DNA of 64,000 nt from contig NZ_FOUZ01000007.1 of assembly GCF_900115015.1 (NCBI RefSeq), positions 145,269 through 209,268 on the forward strand, in the 5' to 3' direction. The notes below the pieces were generated by a model. That model did not search any database and was not told where the DNA came from. It saw only the letters and a list, made by a program, of their open reading frames with translations. Position numbers and translations under genes: made by a program. This document shows positions 45,669 to 54,105 of the stretch, piece by piece; the first letter of the stretch is position 1; each line of letters starts with the position of its first letter. Source of the DNA: Algoriella xinjiangensis. Lineage in GTDB: Bacteria > Bacteroidota > Bacteroidia > Flavobacteriales > Weeksellaceae.

Positions 45669-47135
45669 TTATTTCACAAGTTCGTTCTTTTTTTCTTTCC
45701 AATCGTTAATTCCTCCAGCATAATTCAGAATGTTTTCAAAACCGTGTTTTATAAGAATGGAATAAGCAATTGCCGCACGTGCACCGCTTTGGCAATGGAT
45801 GATGACAGGCTCATTTTTATTGATTTTATCCAGATTGTTTTCAAGTGTATTTAAGGCAATATTTTCAACACCGTTGATATGACCACTTTTGTATTCGTTT
45901 TCGGTACGGACATCAATTTTCTGAACGTTTTTATTTCCTAAATACGATTTGAAAGTATCTATATCAATGGTTTTTACATTTTGCAAAGCCAAATTTTGTT
46001 CAGACGGATTGGTAATGTAACCATAGATGTTGTCCATCCCGATACGCATCAATTTTCGCATCAAATCTTCGATTTGATTTTCTTCGGCAATCAAAATAAT
46101 CTGGTTTTGATAATCGACAATCGAACCGGCAAATGTGGAGAATGTTTTCATATTTTCAATCAGAAAACTTCCCGAAATAAATCCTTGACTCGAAACTGCT
46201 TTAGGACGGGCATCTATAACGATTAACCCATTTTTAATTGCATTATCTATTTCTTTTTGATTGAGTTCAGCAAGTTTTGGCACTTCAACCAATAGCGGAC
46301 GATCTGCTTTGTTCAGATGCTTCATTACCGCAAAATATTTTGGTGGAGCTGGTTGGTCTTTCAAAATATAAGTTACAAAATCTGCTTCTTTCCCTGAAAA
46401 TTGCAAAGCCGGATTAGTCAGTTTTTCCTGTTTCAAAGTCGATTGTGGAATATTGCTCAAACTTTTTCCACAGAAAGAACCTGCTCCGTGTCCCGGCCAT
46501 ATTTCGGTATTATCTGGTAATTTCAAAAATTTCTCGATAGAACGGTAGAGTTGTTTTGCTCCAAGCTTCTGCGAACCAATCTGTCCGGCTGCTTTCTCCA
46601 ATAAATCAGGACGACCGACATCTCCTACAAAAATAAAATCTCCGGTAATGGCTTTGATTGGATTTTCTGTATCGTCTTTAACCAAAAAAGTCAGGCTCTC
46701 GGGCGTATGTCCCGGGGTGTGAATGACTTCTATCGTAATACTTCCAACCGAAATCTTATCGCCATCTTTCAGTCCGGTATGTGGAAAATCGTATTGCCAA
46801 TCTTTTCCGCCTTCATCGGATAAATACAAGGGTGCTTTAGTAACTGCTGCGAGTTCTCTCGAACCACTGAGAAAGTCTGCGTGAATATGTGTTTCGGTAA
46901 TTTTGGTAATTTTTAAATTATGTTTCTCTGCAATTTGCAAATAGGTATCAATGTCTCTTTTAGGGTCGATAACAATTACTTCTTTAGTTTGTGCATCGCC
47001 AATCACATAACTTGCCTGTGATAGCGTTTCGTCATAAATACGTTCAAAAAAAAGACCTTGTGCAAACGAGGAATTCGATAAGAAGAGTAAGGCTACCAAC
47101 CCAAGGAAACTGCTTTTAAAAAAGATAGATTTCAT
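45669..47135 (-). CDS. CstB-like MBL-rhodanese with signal peptide, copy 3
   Basis: A 488-residue protein. It starts with a Sec signal (basic MKSIFFK, a hydrophobic core, likely cleavage after SSFA), so it should act in the periplasm, unlike copies 1 and 2. The MBL motifs are ETHIHADFLSGS, HTPGHTPESL, ITGDFIFVGDVGRPDL and WPGHGAG. The final rhodanese loop is HCQSGARA. It is very similar to copy 1 along its length, so it is probably a duplicate that gained an export signal. A GTAAC-N4-GTTAC site lies 110 bases upstream. Confidence 0.86.
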   Translation of the reverse strand: MKSIFFKSSFLGLVALLFLSNSSFAQGLFFERIYDETLSQASYVIGDAQTKEVIVIDPKRDIDTYLQIAEKHNLKITKITETHIHADFLSGSRELAAVTKAPLYLSDEGGKDWQYDFPHTGLKDGDKISVGSITIEVIHTPGHTPESLTFLVKDDTENPIKAITGDFIFVGDVGRPDLLEKAAGQIGSQKLGAKQLYRSIEKFLKLPDNTEIWPGHGAGSFCGKSLSNIPQSTLKQEKLTNPALQFSGKEADFVTYILKDQPAPPKYFAVMKHLNKADRPLLVEVPKLAELNQKEIDNAIKNGLIVIDARPKAVSSQGFISGSFLIENMKTFSTFAGSIVDYQNQIILIAEENQIEDLMRKLMRIGMDNIYGYITNPSEQNLALQNVKTIDIDTFKSYLGNKNVQKIDVRTENEYKSGHINGVENIALNTLENNLDKINKNEPVIIHCQSGARAAIAYSILIKHGFENILNYAGGINDWKEKKNELVK

Positions 47136-47244
47136 ATATTAACTGCTTTAAAATTTCAATGTTATATAATTATCTACACTAACTTCACATGGATATAGTG
47201 TAGTTTTAAATTACCAAAATTAGCAATTCTCATTTGGGCGGAAA

Positions 47245-47258
47245 GTAACATAGGTTAC
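47245..47258. promoter_or_regulatory. GTAAC-N4-GTTAC operator, site 4
   Basis: GTAACATAGGTTAC lies 110 bases upstream of the exported CstB-like gene, within the 186-base gap 47136-47321. It has the same core as site 5. Nothing else obvious is seen in this gap. Confidence 0.68.
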
Positions 47259-47321
47259 ATAGGGGTGCAGGAATAAAAAATCATTCAAAAAAGCAGTTGT
47301 TCCATTGTTTTAATCTTTTAC

Positions 47322-47963
47322 CTATTCTTTGTTGGTCTCAAAATAGATATTCGGTCTTCCAAAAATCCATTTTACGAATGAAACAACCAATGCAATCGGA
47401 ATTATGAATATAGCGGCTATAATCATTCCGTATTCATACAACAAAGAACTATCTGAATAAGGTTTCCCTTTCTTTCTGGCACGGAGTGCACTCATTGGTA
47501 AGCCAATCATATTGCCCATCAGCATCAGTTGAATGGCAGCCAATATAATTCTTGCTTCTTCTTTTCCGTATTCTTTTATAATGGCTTCGTATGTTTCCAT
47601 TTCGGGCAATCCACGTGTTTCGGCATAATGTTGAGCAAATAGGATGGCTTTCGATTCTTCGGGTTTGACAAAGCTTTTGTCTCCCGTAAGGAAACCCGAT
47701 ATTTCATCGTTATTCATTCCCATTTTTAATGCCATCTGCGTATGGGCGTAAGAACATACGGCACAAGAGTTGACCTCAGTTCCTGCCAGTTGCAATCTTT
47801 CTAAAAATTGCTCATCAATGATTTTCTGCTTTTTATTTTTGATAAATACTATTGCTGACCTCGCTGCTAACACCAGTGAACGAAATAGTTCTGATAAAGA
47901 AACTTTTCTTTTATACGAAGTTTGATTTTCAATGTTTTGAGGTATAGATATGTTATTATTCAT
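47322..47963 (-). CDS. Carboxymuconolactone decarboxylase/AhpD-like protein
   Basis: A 213-residue protein with the AhpD-type redox motif CAVCSYAH (CxxC...H) at about 68-75, a helical core and a C-terminal membrane segment (YGMIIAAIFIIPIALVVSFV). Soluble relatives reduce peroxides through the CxxC pair; the added membrane anchor is notable. It is the last gene of the operon that starts with the TetR regulator, five bases after the ABC ATPase gene. A protective role against thiol or peroxide stress fits the island. Confidence 0.8.
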   Translation of the reverse strand: MNNNISIPQNIENQTSYKRKVSLSELFRSLVLAARSAIVFIKNKKQKIIDEQFLERLQLAGTEVNSCAVCSYAHTQMALKMGMNNDEISGFLTGDKSFVKPEESKAILFAQHYAETRGLPEMETYEAIIKEYGKEEARIILAAIQLMLMGNMIGLPMSALRARKKGKPYSDSSLLYEYGMIIAAIFIIPIALVVSFVKWIFGRPNIYFETNKE

Positions 47964-47968
47964 TGTAC

Positions 47969-48661
47969 TTAATTTTTATGTCCGCCAATGATGTTTCCGT
48001 CTTTCATTTCTATGGTTCGGTCACTTTTTTGAGCAAATTCATCATCGTGGGTGACAGCAATAATGGTCTGTCCAAAACTGCGGGTCAGGTCTTTGAAAAT
48101 ATCAAAAACAATGTCTGTATTCTTACTATCCAAATTACCTGTTGGCTCATCACCCATAATAATCAAAGGATCATTAATTAACGCTCTAGCAATGGCAACA
48201 CGTTGTTGCTGTCCGCCCGAAAGCTTATTCGCAGGTTTGAAAGCTTGATCTTCCATACCCAGCATTTTCAACTTTTCATAAGCACGTTCTTCTATTTCTT
48301 TTGGAGAAAACTTACCAAGTTTCAGTGCGGGAATCATTACATTTTTTAGGCAGGTAAATTCTGACAACAGGTAATGAAACTGGAATACAAACCCTATTTT
48401 TTCGTTTCGGATTGTTGCCAGTTCATCAACCGATTTTCCTGTAATTAATTCATTATCTATCACTAAATTTCCATTATAATCTCTGTCCATAGTGGAAAGG
48501 ATATAGAGCAAAGTAGATTTACCACTCCCTGACTTCCCGATAAGTGTTAGAAATTCACCTCTCTCTACTTCAAAACCAATATTTTTCAACACCTGAAATT
48601 CTACCGGGTCATAAAAATACTTGTCGATATTTTCTGTTTTTAAAACGATATTTTTATCCAT
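47969..48661 (-). CDS. ABC transporter ATP-binding protein, MacB/LolD type
   Basis: A 230-residue ATPase with Walker A GKSGSGKSTLLY, Q-loop FQFHYLLSEF, signature LSGGQQQRVAIARAL and Walker B LIIMGDEPTGNLDS. It belongs to the MacB/LolD/FtsE subgroup that works with FtsX-type permeases, which matches the adjoining permease gene three bases upstream. With the adaptor and TolC proteins encoded next to it, it probably forms a tripartite MacAB-TolC-like exporter. Confidence 0.92.
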   Translation of the reverse strand: MDKNIVLKTENIDKYFYDPVEFQVLKNIGFEVERGEFLTLIGKSGSGKSTLLYILSTMDRDYNGNLVIDNELITGKSVDELATIRNEKIGFVFQFHYLLSEFTCLKNVMIPALKLGKFSPKEIEERAYEKLKMLGMEDQAFKPANKLSGGQQQRVAIARALINDPLIIMGDEPTGNLDSKNTDIVFDIFKDLTRSFGQTIIAVTHDDEFAQKSDRTIEMKDGNIIGGHKN

Positions 48662-48664
48662 GAT

Positions 48665-49888
48665 TTACTTTCTAAAAATGCTGACCGGATCTACTTTTGC
48701 TGCTTTACGGGCAGGAATGTATCCGGCAAAAAATGTAATCACTAAGCCCATAACAACTCCCTGAATGAATTTCTGCAGTTCATAATCTACAGGAAAGTAT
48801 CCTATGTCACCACCGATATATACCTTTTTCAACAAGGTAATCATTAGCAATGCCATCAACATTCCGCCAACTACACCAATCAAGCCAATAGATAATGCCT
48901 GCGTTACAAAAATCCGTATCACATCTTTCCCTTTAAAACCAATAGCTTTTAAGATGGCAATGTCATTTATTTTTTGTGAAACGGTCATGTTCAGGATATT
49001 GTAAATGCCAAAACCAGCAATGAGCATAATGGCTGTAGAGACAAAATTGATCATAATGAACCGCATTTTGCTGAGTGCCATCAGCGATTCGTTACTCTCT
49101 TTCCAATCTTCGGATTTGTATCCGGTTAACTGAGATAACTTTTCGGCAACGGCTGCCGCTTGATACGGATCTTTTACATTGACACTGATGTCTGTTACAT
49201 ACACATTGTTTTCTTTGAGCAATTGCTGGGCCGTGTATAGATTAACGTACGATTTGGTGTCGTCTGCAGTTGAATTAAATGATCGAAAAATACCTGCTAC
49301 ACGGAGGTTCTTAGTTACACCTTTTTGTGATGTAAGATTGATATTATCACCAAGTACCAAGTTCATTTTTTCTGCTATTCCTATACCGATTACGATGCCG
49401 TTCGGGTCGGATTTCAGGGTTTCAAATTTGCCTTCAACCATTGATGATGTAATGCTGTACATCATATCTGCTTCGTCTGGCTTTATCCCGATGCTTAATC
49501 CACTCACCTGAGTTTTTCCGTTATTATAAAACACGCTTGTGTTGACTTGGGCTGTTACCACAGTTACTTCCTTCTGTTGTTGTACCATTTCTGCAATACC
49601 GTTCGGGTTAATGATGGTATTGACTTTGGGTACTACTTTCGGATTGGAAATCAGGTACTCGGCAGCAGTATCACTTACCAGATTTTTGCTGATGACATCA
49701 TCATTGTACAACCGAATATGTGGAGTGTTTTTGAAAATATTTTCGTCAGATGCTTTATCAAAACCAACCAGTAAACTGTTCATGAAAATATAGATTGACA
49801 TTCCGAGCAATACCCCAAGAACGGCTACAGCAGTCATTTTTTTGCCTGAAAAAAGGTAAGTTCTGGCTATGTCTGTATTAATATTCAT
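48665..49888 (-). CDS. ABC transporter permease, FtsX/MacB-like
   Basis: A 407-residue permease with one N-terminal helix (AVAVLGVLLGMSIYIFMNSL), a large periplasmic MacB-PCD-type domain (about 45-260) and three C-terminal helices (ISTAIMLIAGFGIYN region to the end), ending in the family motif RKAAKVDPVSIFRK. It lies between the adaptor gene and the ATPase gene with spacings of three to four bases. Mechanotransmission permeases of this type push substrates from the periplasm through TolC rather than across the inner membrane. Confidence 0.9.
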   Translation of the reverse strand: MNINTDIARTYLFSGKKMTAVAVLGVLLGMSIYIFMNSLLVGFDKASDENIFKNTPHIRLYNDDVISKNLVSDTAAEYLISNPKVVPKVNTIINPNGIAEMVQQQKEVTVVTAQVNTSVFYNNGKTQVSGLSIGIKPDEADMMYSITSSMVEGKFETLKSDPNGIVIGIGIAEKMNLVLGDNINLTSQKGVTKNLRVAGIFRSFNSTADDTKSYVNLYTAQQLLKENNVYVTDISVNVKDPYQAAAVAEKLSQLTGYKSEDWKESNESLMALSKMRFIMINFVSTAIMLIAGFGIYNILNMTVSQKINDIAILKAIGFKGKDVIRIFVTQALSIGLIGVVGGMLMALLMITLLKKVYIGGDIGYFPVDYELQKFIQGVVMGLVITFFAGYIPARKAAKVDPVSIFRK

Positions 49889-49892
49889 CAGT

Positions 49893-50984
49893 CTAAAGTT
49901 TTATATGTTCCAGAATATCATCTTTGCTGATTCCTTCCAATATTTCTACATATTCGGTAGAAATGATACCTGTTTTTACAACAATGGGTTCGTCTTTTCC
50001 TTTTAGCTTTACCTTATTTCCAAAGCCCAAATAGCTTCTCGGAATTAATAAAGCATTCTTCTTTTCGCTTGTCAAAATATTAGCTTCCAGTTGTGTGCCG
50101 TAAATACTACTTGCAGCTGCTTCATTCAGCAGCACTTTTACAATAAATGATTGTGTTTTTTTATCAAACGCAGCAACTATTTCACTGATTTTTCCTTCGT
50201 ACACGTTGTTTTTATCTGTGTTGAACTGGATATAAACCAACTGCCCCAATTTTACTTTTCCGATGCTTTTTTCATCTACGTTCAATACCACTTCCGGTTT
50301 GCTGTCATCAGCAATTGTGGCAACAATATCTCCTTTTTTGACATAATCTCCTGTTGATTTCAGCTTGTTGACAATCGTACCATTTTGAGGTATTATCAGT
50401 TGATTGTATCGTTCTATCACTTTGCTGTTTTGTAGCTGATTTTTGTTAGAAATCTGCTGTGTTTTGGCACGTTGCAACAGTTCTGCTTTTTGCTTTTTTA
50501 AGGCATTCAGCTGTGCCAGTGAATTTTTTGCTGCCAATTGCATATTTTCAAATTCTACCTTGGCTACACTTTGCTTTTGGAACAGGCGTTCATAACGTTC
50601 AGCTTGTTGTTTGTCTTGCTCGTATTTGCTTTCTGCATAGCGAATTTTTTGTTCCAGTTGCTGAATGGCAGGCGAATTTTCCGTTAGGTTTTCGTTGGCA
50701 ATGGTTAATTGTTCCTCTGCCGAATGCGTATTGATACGGTTAGACGGATTGTCGATAACCGCAATGACCTTTCCTATATTCATTTTGTCTCCCACCTCAA
50801 AATCAGCTTCTGTAAGTATGCCATCTGTTTGTGCCGTGAGATGATAGGCATCATCCCAATCGAGCATTCCCGATGCAAAAACTAATTCTTTTATATCTTT
50901 TACCACCGGCTGCGCTTCTTCCTTTGAACCACAGGATTGTAGTGTAACGAACAGTACAATGGTAACGAACAACTTTATTTTCAT
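49893..50984 (-). CDS. Periplasmic adaptor lipoprotein of the exporter (HlyD/MacA-like)
   Basis: The start is set at ATG 50984 (MKIKLFVTIVLFVTLQSCGS), which gives a standard lipoprotein signal with lipobox LQSC. The longer frame from 51056 overlaps the TolC gene and hides the signal. The mature part has a lipoyl/barrel-sandwich half (DGILTEADFEVGDKMNIGKV), a helical hairpin (about 110-200) with Gln-rich heptads, and a beta-barrel region. It bridges the inner-membrane permease and TolC. It lies four bases after the TolC gene stop. Confidence 0.88.
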   Translation of the reverse strand: MKIKLFVTIVLFVTLQSCGSKEEAQPVVKDIKELVFASGMLDWDDAYHLTAQTDGILTEADFEVGDKMNIGKVIAVIDNPSNRINTHSAEEQLTIANENLTENSPAIQQLEQKIRYAESKYEQDKQQAERYERLFQKQSVAKVEFENMQLAAKNSLAQLNALKKQKAELLQRAKTQQISNKNQLQNSKVIERYNQLIIPQNGTIVNKLKSTGDYVKKGDIVATIADDSKPEVVLNVDEKSIGKVKLGQLVYIQFNTDKNNVYEGKISEIVAAFDKKTQSFIVKVLLNEAAASSIYGTQLEANILTSEKKNALLIPRSYLGFGNKVKLKGKDEPIVVKTGIISTEYVEILEGISKDDILEHIKL

Positions 50985-50988
50985 ACGT

Positions 50989-52314
50989 CTAAAACTTATT
51001 ATTGATGATAATTTTATTTTCACTAAATCCAATGCCTGCCAAAGCTGTAATAACATTTAGCTGGCTCAGCAGCATATCAGTTTGTGCAGTAAGTAATTTG
51101 TCTAAGGGCAGAATGTTTTCCTGATATTGATCGAAGTATTTCTGATAAGTATCTTCTTTCAGGGTTTGAATTTTCTTAAAGTTTTCGAGCTGTGAAGATG
51201 TTTTTTCGTACTCCACCAACAAATTGCTATTGCGGGTTTCGTTTTCACGCAAAAAGTGAATACGATCATTTTCGGCCATTTGCCATTGCATTTTTTTCTC
51301 TTTTACCGCCGAATATTTTGAAACGGTAGTAGGTAAATCCCAACTCAAACGAAGACCAACATAATTATATCTAATCCAATTGGAATTAGGATGAAAAAAG
51401 GACTCATTACTCAAGTTTTGCCAATTAAAGGAAGATACAAATCCCAAAACGGGTAACTGTTGTTTTTGTGCCGCTTTCCATTCCTGTTCTGCCACTTTTT
51501 CTCTCAGCTGATAATGGTTTACCCATAAATTGTTGTTTGCTTCTGTCAATATTTGTTTATGATCAAAATCTCGAATGTTTTGATTTAAAATGGGATTGAC
51601 TTCATTCTCAAAAAACAAAGCAAGATTTTGCTGTTGGATTTGGATATAAAATTGCAATTGCGAAAGCTGATCCTGTAATCGAATAAGGTTCACTTCTGCT
51701 TCGTTTACATCTTGTTTGCGTACAAGTCCTTCTTCAAATCTGTTGTTTACGATGGTTAAAATTTGTTTTGCAATGACAATATTCTGCTCTACCATCTGTT
51801 GCTGTCCCTGAAACGATAAGATATTAAAGTAAATGCCGTTCAACTGGTCATAAATAGTCCATTCGTTTATTTTTTGCTGATTGGCTACCAGTTCCTGATT
51901 GGTTTTGGCAAGTTTTATACGGCTTATATTTCCAAGGTTAATAATATCGAACTGCGGTTGTATGCTGAATGTGCTGACATATTGTAAACCCATTGTGATT
52001 TCGCGAAAAGAACCTGGCAAACCGCCGAAAACTTCAGCAGGAATATAATTGGTTTGCAAATTCATATTATCAATAACCTGAGCCGATACCGGAATTCTCG
52101 GATTAAAGGCATTTCCAACTGCTGTTTTTCTGGTCAGTTCTGCTAAATCTTGCTGAATGACATCATTTCTGAAACTGACTTTTGTCTCCTTTGCAAAAGC
52201 AAGTACTTCTTCCAATGTGTGAAACTCTTTTTTCTCCTGTGACCATACTATAAACGGTAAGAAAATGATGACTATGAGTAATTTATGTTTGTGAATGTTC
52301 ACTAACTTTTTCAT
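50989..52314 (-). CDS. TolC-family outer membrane efflux protein
   Basis: A 441-residue protein with an N-terminal signal (MKKLVNIHKHKLLIVIIFLP then cleavage near VWSQ) and the two OEP repeats of long helices (about 30-230 and 250-440) typical of TolC. It forms the outer-membrane channel of the tripartite exporter encoded by the next three genes. It is the second gene of the operon, 17 bases after the tetR stop. Confidence 0.9.
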   Translation of the reverse strand: MKKLVNIHKHKLLIVIIFLPFIVWSQEKKEFHTLEEVLAFAKETKVSFRNDVIQQDLAELTRKTAVGNAFNPRIPVSAQVIDNMNLQTNYIPAEVFGGLPGSFREITMGLQYVSTFSIQPQFDIINLGNISRIKLAKTNQELVANQQKINEWTIYDQLNGIYFNILSFQGQQQMVEQNIVIAKQILTIVNNRFEEGLVRKQDVNEAEVNLIRLQDQLSQLQFYIQIQQQNLALFFENEVNPILNQNIRDFDHKQILTEANNNLWVNHYQLREKVAEQEWKAAQKQQLPVLGFVSSFNWQNLSNESFFHPNSNWIRYNYVGLRLSWDLPTTVSKYSAVKEKKMQWQMAENDRIHFLRENETRNSNLLVEYEKTSSQLENFKKIQTLKEDTYQKYFDQYQENILPLDKLLTAQTDMLLSQLNVITALAGIGFSENKIIINNKF

Positions 52315-52331
52315 TCAAAAAAATATTTATA

Positions 52332-52913
52332 TTATACCTTAATTAAAGCTAAAAGGCTGTTCATTGTTTTTTGTCCCTGAATCTCAATATCAAATTCAAA
52401 AGCAGCTAATTTCCACTTTAGCATTTGCAGCCGAAACGTACCCATAACGATATGCACGAGTTCTTCTGAAGATATTACTATACTAAAAACCCCTGTCTTT
52501 TGCCCTTCTTTTATCAGGGAATTGAAACGGATAAAATTAGTTTGTAATAATTGCTGTATGGCATTTTTTACCTCATCAGAATTATCAATCAACCCATCTG
52601 ATAAAACAATATTTATGAAACACGGATTTTGCTTGAAATACGAAAACTGACTTTTAAAAAGTGCTTTAAACTTTTCTTCCGGTGATTGTTTTGTATTGAT
52701 AATAGTATCAAAACGCTGGGTAATATTTTCTGATAAATAGGCAATTAGTAGTGTTATGATTGCCTCTTTATTTTTGAAATGACGATACAAAGCACTTTCT
52801 GAAAAATGCATTTCCCGAGCCAGATTTTTAGTTGTAAGCCCTGCAATGCCACTTTCCATCAATATTTTACCTGATGCCTTTATGATTTCCAACTGTCTTT
52901 CAGACAAATCCAT
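52332..52913 (-). CDS. TetR-family transcriptional regulator
   Basis: A 193-residue regulator with an N-terminal TetR HTH (AGLTTKNLAREMHFSESALY, then RHFKNKEAIITLL) and a helical ligand-binding C-terminal domain. It heads the operon tetR-tolC-adaptor-permease-ATPase-ahpD-like. A TGTAACATAGGTTACA palindrome lies 55 bases upstream of its start, which may be its own operator or the site of a Crp/Fnr-type protein; the same site recurs across the island. Confidence 0.9.
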   Translation of the reverse strand: MDLSERQLEIIKASGKILMESGIAGLTTKNLAREMHFSESALYRHFKNKEAIITLLIAYLSENITQRFDTIINTKQSPEEKFKALFKSQFSYFKQNPCFINIVLSDGLIDNSDEVKNAIQQLLQTNFIRFNSLIKEGQKTGVFSIVISSEELVHIVMGTFRLQMLKWKLAAFEFDIEIQGQKTMNSLLALIKV

Positions 52914-52967
52914 TTAATCCAAACTATTTTAAAAATGTAAAAGTAGTTTAACTCATTAAGCTACACT

Positions 52968-52981
52968 GTAACATAGGTTAC
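52968..52981. promoter_or_regulatory. GTAAC-N4-GTTAC operator, site 5
   Basis: GTAACATAGGTTAC, within TGTAACATAGGTTACA, lies 55 bases upstream of tetR. The 14-bp core is identical to site 4. It lies 17 bases from the left end of the IS481-family element. Confidence 0.7.
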
Positions 52982-52998
52982 ACAAATAAAAAAACGAG

Positions 52999-54005
52999 TG
53001 TGGGTACGTCATATCATCGTAGACTAAATTAGTAAAAAACTAATATAGCGTTATGATTATGAAAAAGACAAAAGAAATTCAAACTTATTTAACATTTATT
53101 AAAAAATTACAAGTTTTAACATATGCTAAAGAATATGGAAATAATTCTATAGCTTATAAATTTTATGGTGTAAAAAAGAGTACGTTTTATAAATGGAAAA
53201 AGGCTTATGATAAACATGGAGAAGATGGTTTACTTAGAAAGAAACCAATCCCGGGTAATTTCCCTAACCAAATCAAGCAAGAAATTGTAGACAAAGTATT
53301 AGAACTTCGAAAAGAACATAAACTAGGTACTTGGCGAATTAAATGGTATTTAGAACGCTATCATGCTATTTACATATCGGAATCAAGTGTTTATCGTATT
53401 CTAAAACGATATAATATTGGTCCTTTGGATAGAAAAGTGAGTATAAGAGCTATGCACAGCATTAGATATGAAAAAGAAACACCAGGTCATCATGTACAAG
53501 TTGATGTTAAGTTTCTCATTTTCCATGATATAAATGGTAATAAAATTAAGCGATTTCAATATACAGCGATTGATGATGCTACACGAATTAGAGCACTCAA
53601 AATCTATGAAAAACACAATCAATTAAGTTCAATTGATTTTATAAATTATGTGATAGAGAAGTTTCCATTCAGAATTAATACAATTCAAACAGATAATGGT
53701 CACGAATTTCAATCAAAATTCCATTGGCACGTTCAAGATTTAGGAATGAGGCATCGATTTATAAAAGTGGGAACACCTCAGTTAAATGGTAAAGTTGAAC
53801 GCTCACATTTGACAGATAAAAAAGAATTCTATCAACTTTTGAGTTACACAGATGATGTAGATTTGAATCAAAAACTTGAGCAATGGGAGAATTTTTATAA
53901 CTTCAATAGACCCCATGGAGCATTTAAGGGTAAAACTCCTTATGAAATACTAAAAGCTAAACTAAAATAAGTAAATTTATGTCTACGAAGTCATGAAGTA
54001 CGACA
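52999..54005. mobile_element. IS481-family insertion sequence
   Basis: A 1007-base element. The left inverted repeat is TGTGGGTACGTCATATCATCGTAGAC split as TGTGGGTACGTCAT / ATCATCGTAGAC (52999-53024). The right repeat begins, on the minus strand, TGTCGTACTTCATGACTTCG then TAGAC (53981-54005). About 19 of 26 positions match. It carries one intact transposase gene. Its right end cuts a HAD hydrolase gene. No target duplication is seen, so insertion was probably followed by deletion of the rest of that gene. Confidence 0.78.
53053..53970 (+). CDS. IS481-family DDE transposase
   Basis: A 305-residue transposase: an N-terminal helix-turn-helix (IAYKFYGVKKSTFYKWKKAY), a second DNA-binding segment (KLGTWRIKWYLERYHA, SSVYRILKRY) and an integrase core with D in HVQVDVKFL, D in IQTDNGHEFQ and E in NGKVERSHL, ending with NFNRPHGAFKGKTPYEIL. 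The frame is intact. ATG 53053 or 53059 may start it. Its length is about 40 residues below that of many IS481 relatives. Confidence 0.92.
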   Translation: MIMKKTKEIQTYLTFIKKLQVLTYAKEYGNNSIAYKFYGVKKSTFYKWKKAYDKHGEDGLLRKKPIPGNFPNQIKQEIVDKVLELRKEHKLGTWRIKWYLERYHAIYISESSVYRILKRYNIGPLDRKVSIRAMHSIRYEKETPGHHVQVDVKFLIFHDINGNKIKRFQYTAIDDATRIRALKIYEKHNQLSSIDFINYVIEKFPFRINTIQTDNGHEFQSKFHWHVQDLGMRHRFIKVGTPQLNGKVERSHLTDKKEFYQLLSYTDDVDLNQKLEQWENFYNFNRPHGAFKGKTPYEILKAKLK

Positions 54006-54086
54006 TTCAACACCATCTTTATATTTTTTAAATCTTGGATGTGCAGTATCAGTTAAAGTTCCATCCAAGTCAAGTAATATGTACAT
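54006..54086 (-). pseudogene. N-terminal remnant of a HAD-family hydrolase
   Basis: Twenty-seven codons from ATG 54086 run straight into the IS481-family right end. They read MYILLDLDGTLTDTAHPRF and onward; DLDGT is HAD motif I with the nucleophile Asp. No continuation is found on the far side of the IS, so the rest of the gene has been lost. The fragment starts 20 bases after the stop of the PLD-like gene, so an intact HAD phosphatase would have been the last gene of the putative defence operon. Confidence 0.75.
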
Positions 54087-54105
54087 AGTAATTTATTGGT
54101 GGCTT

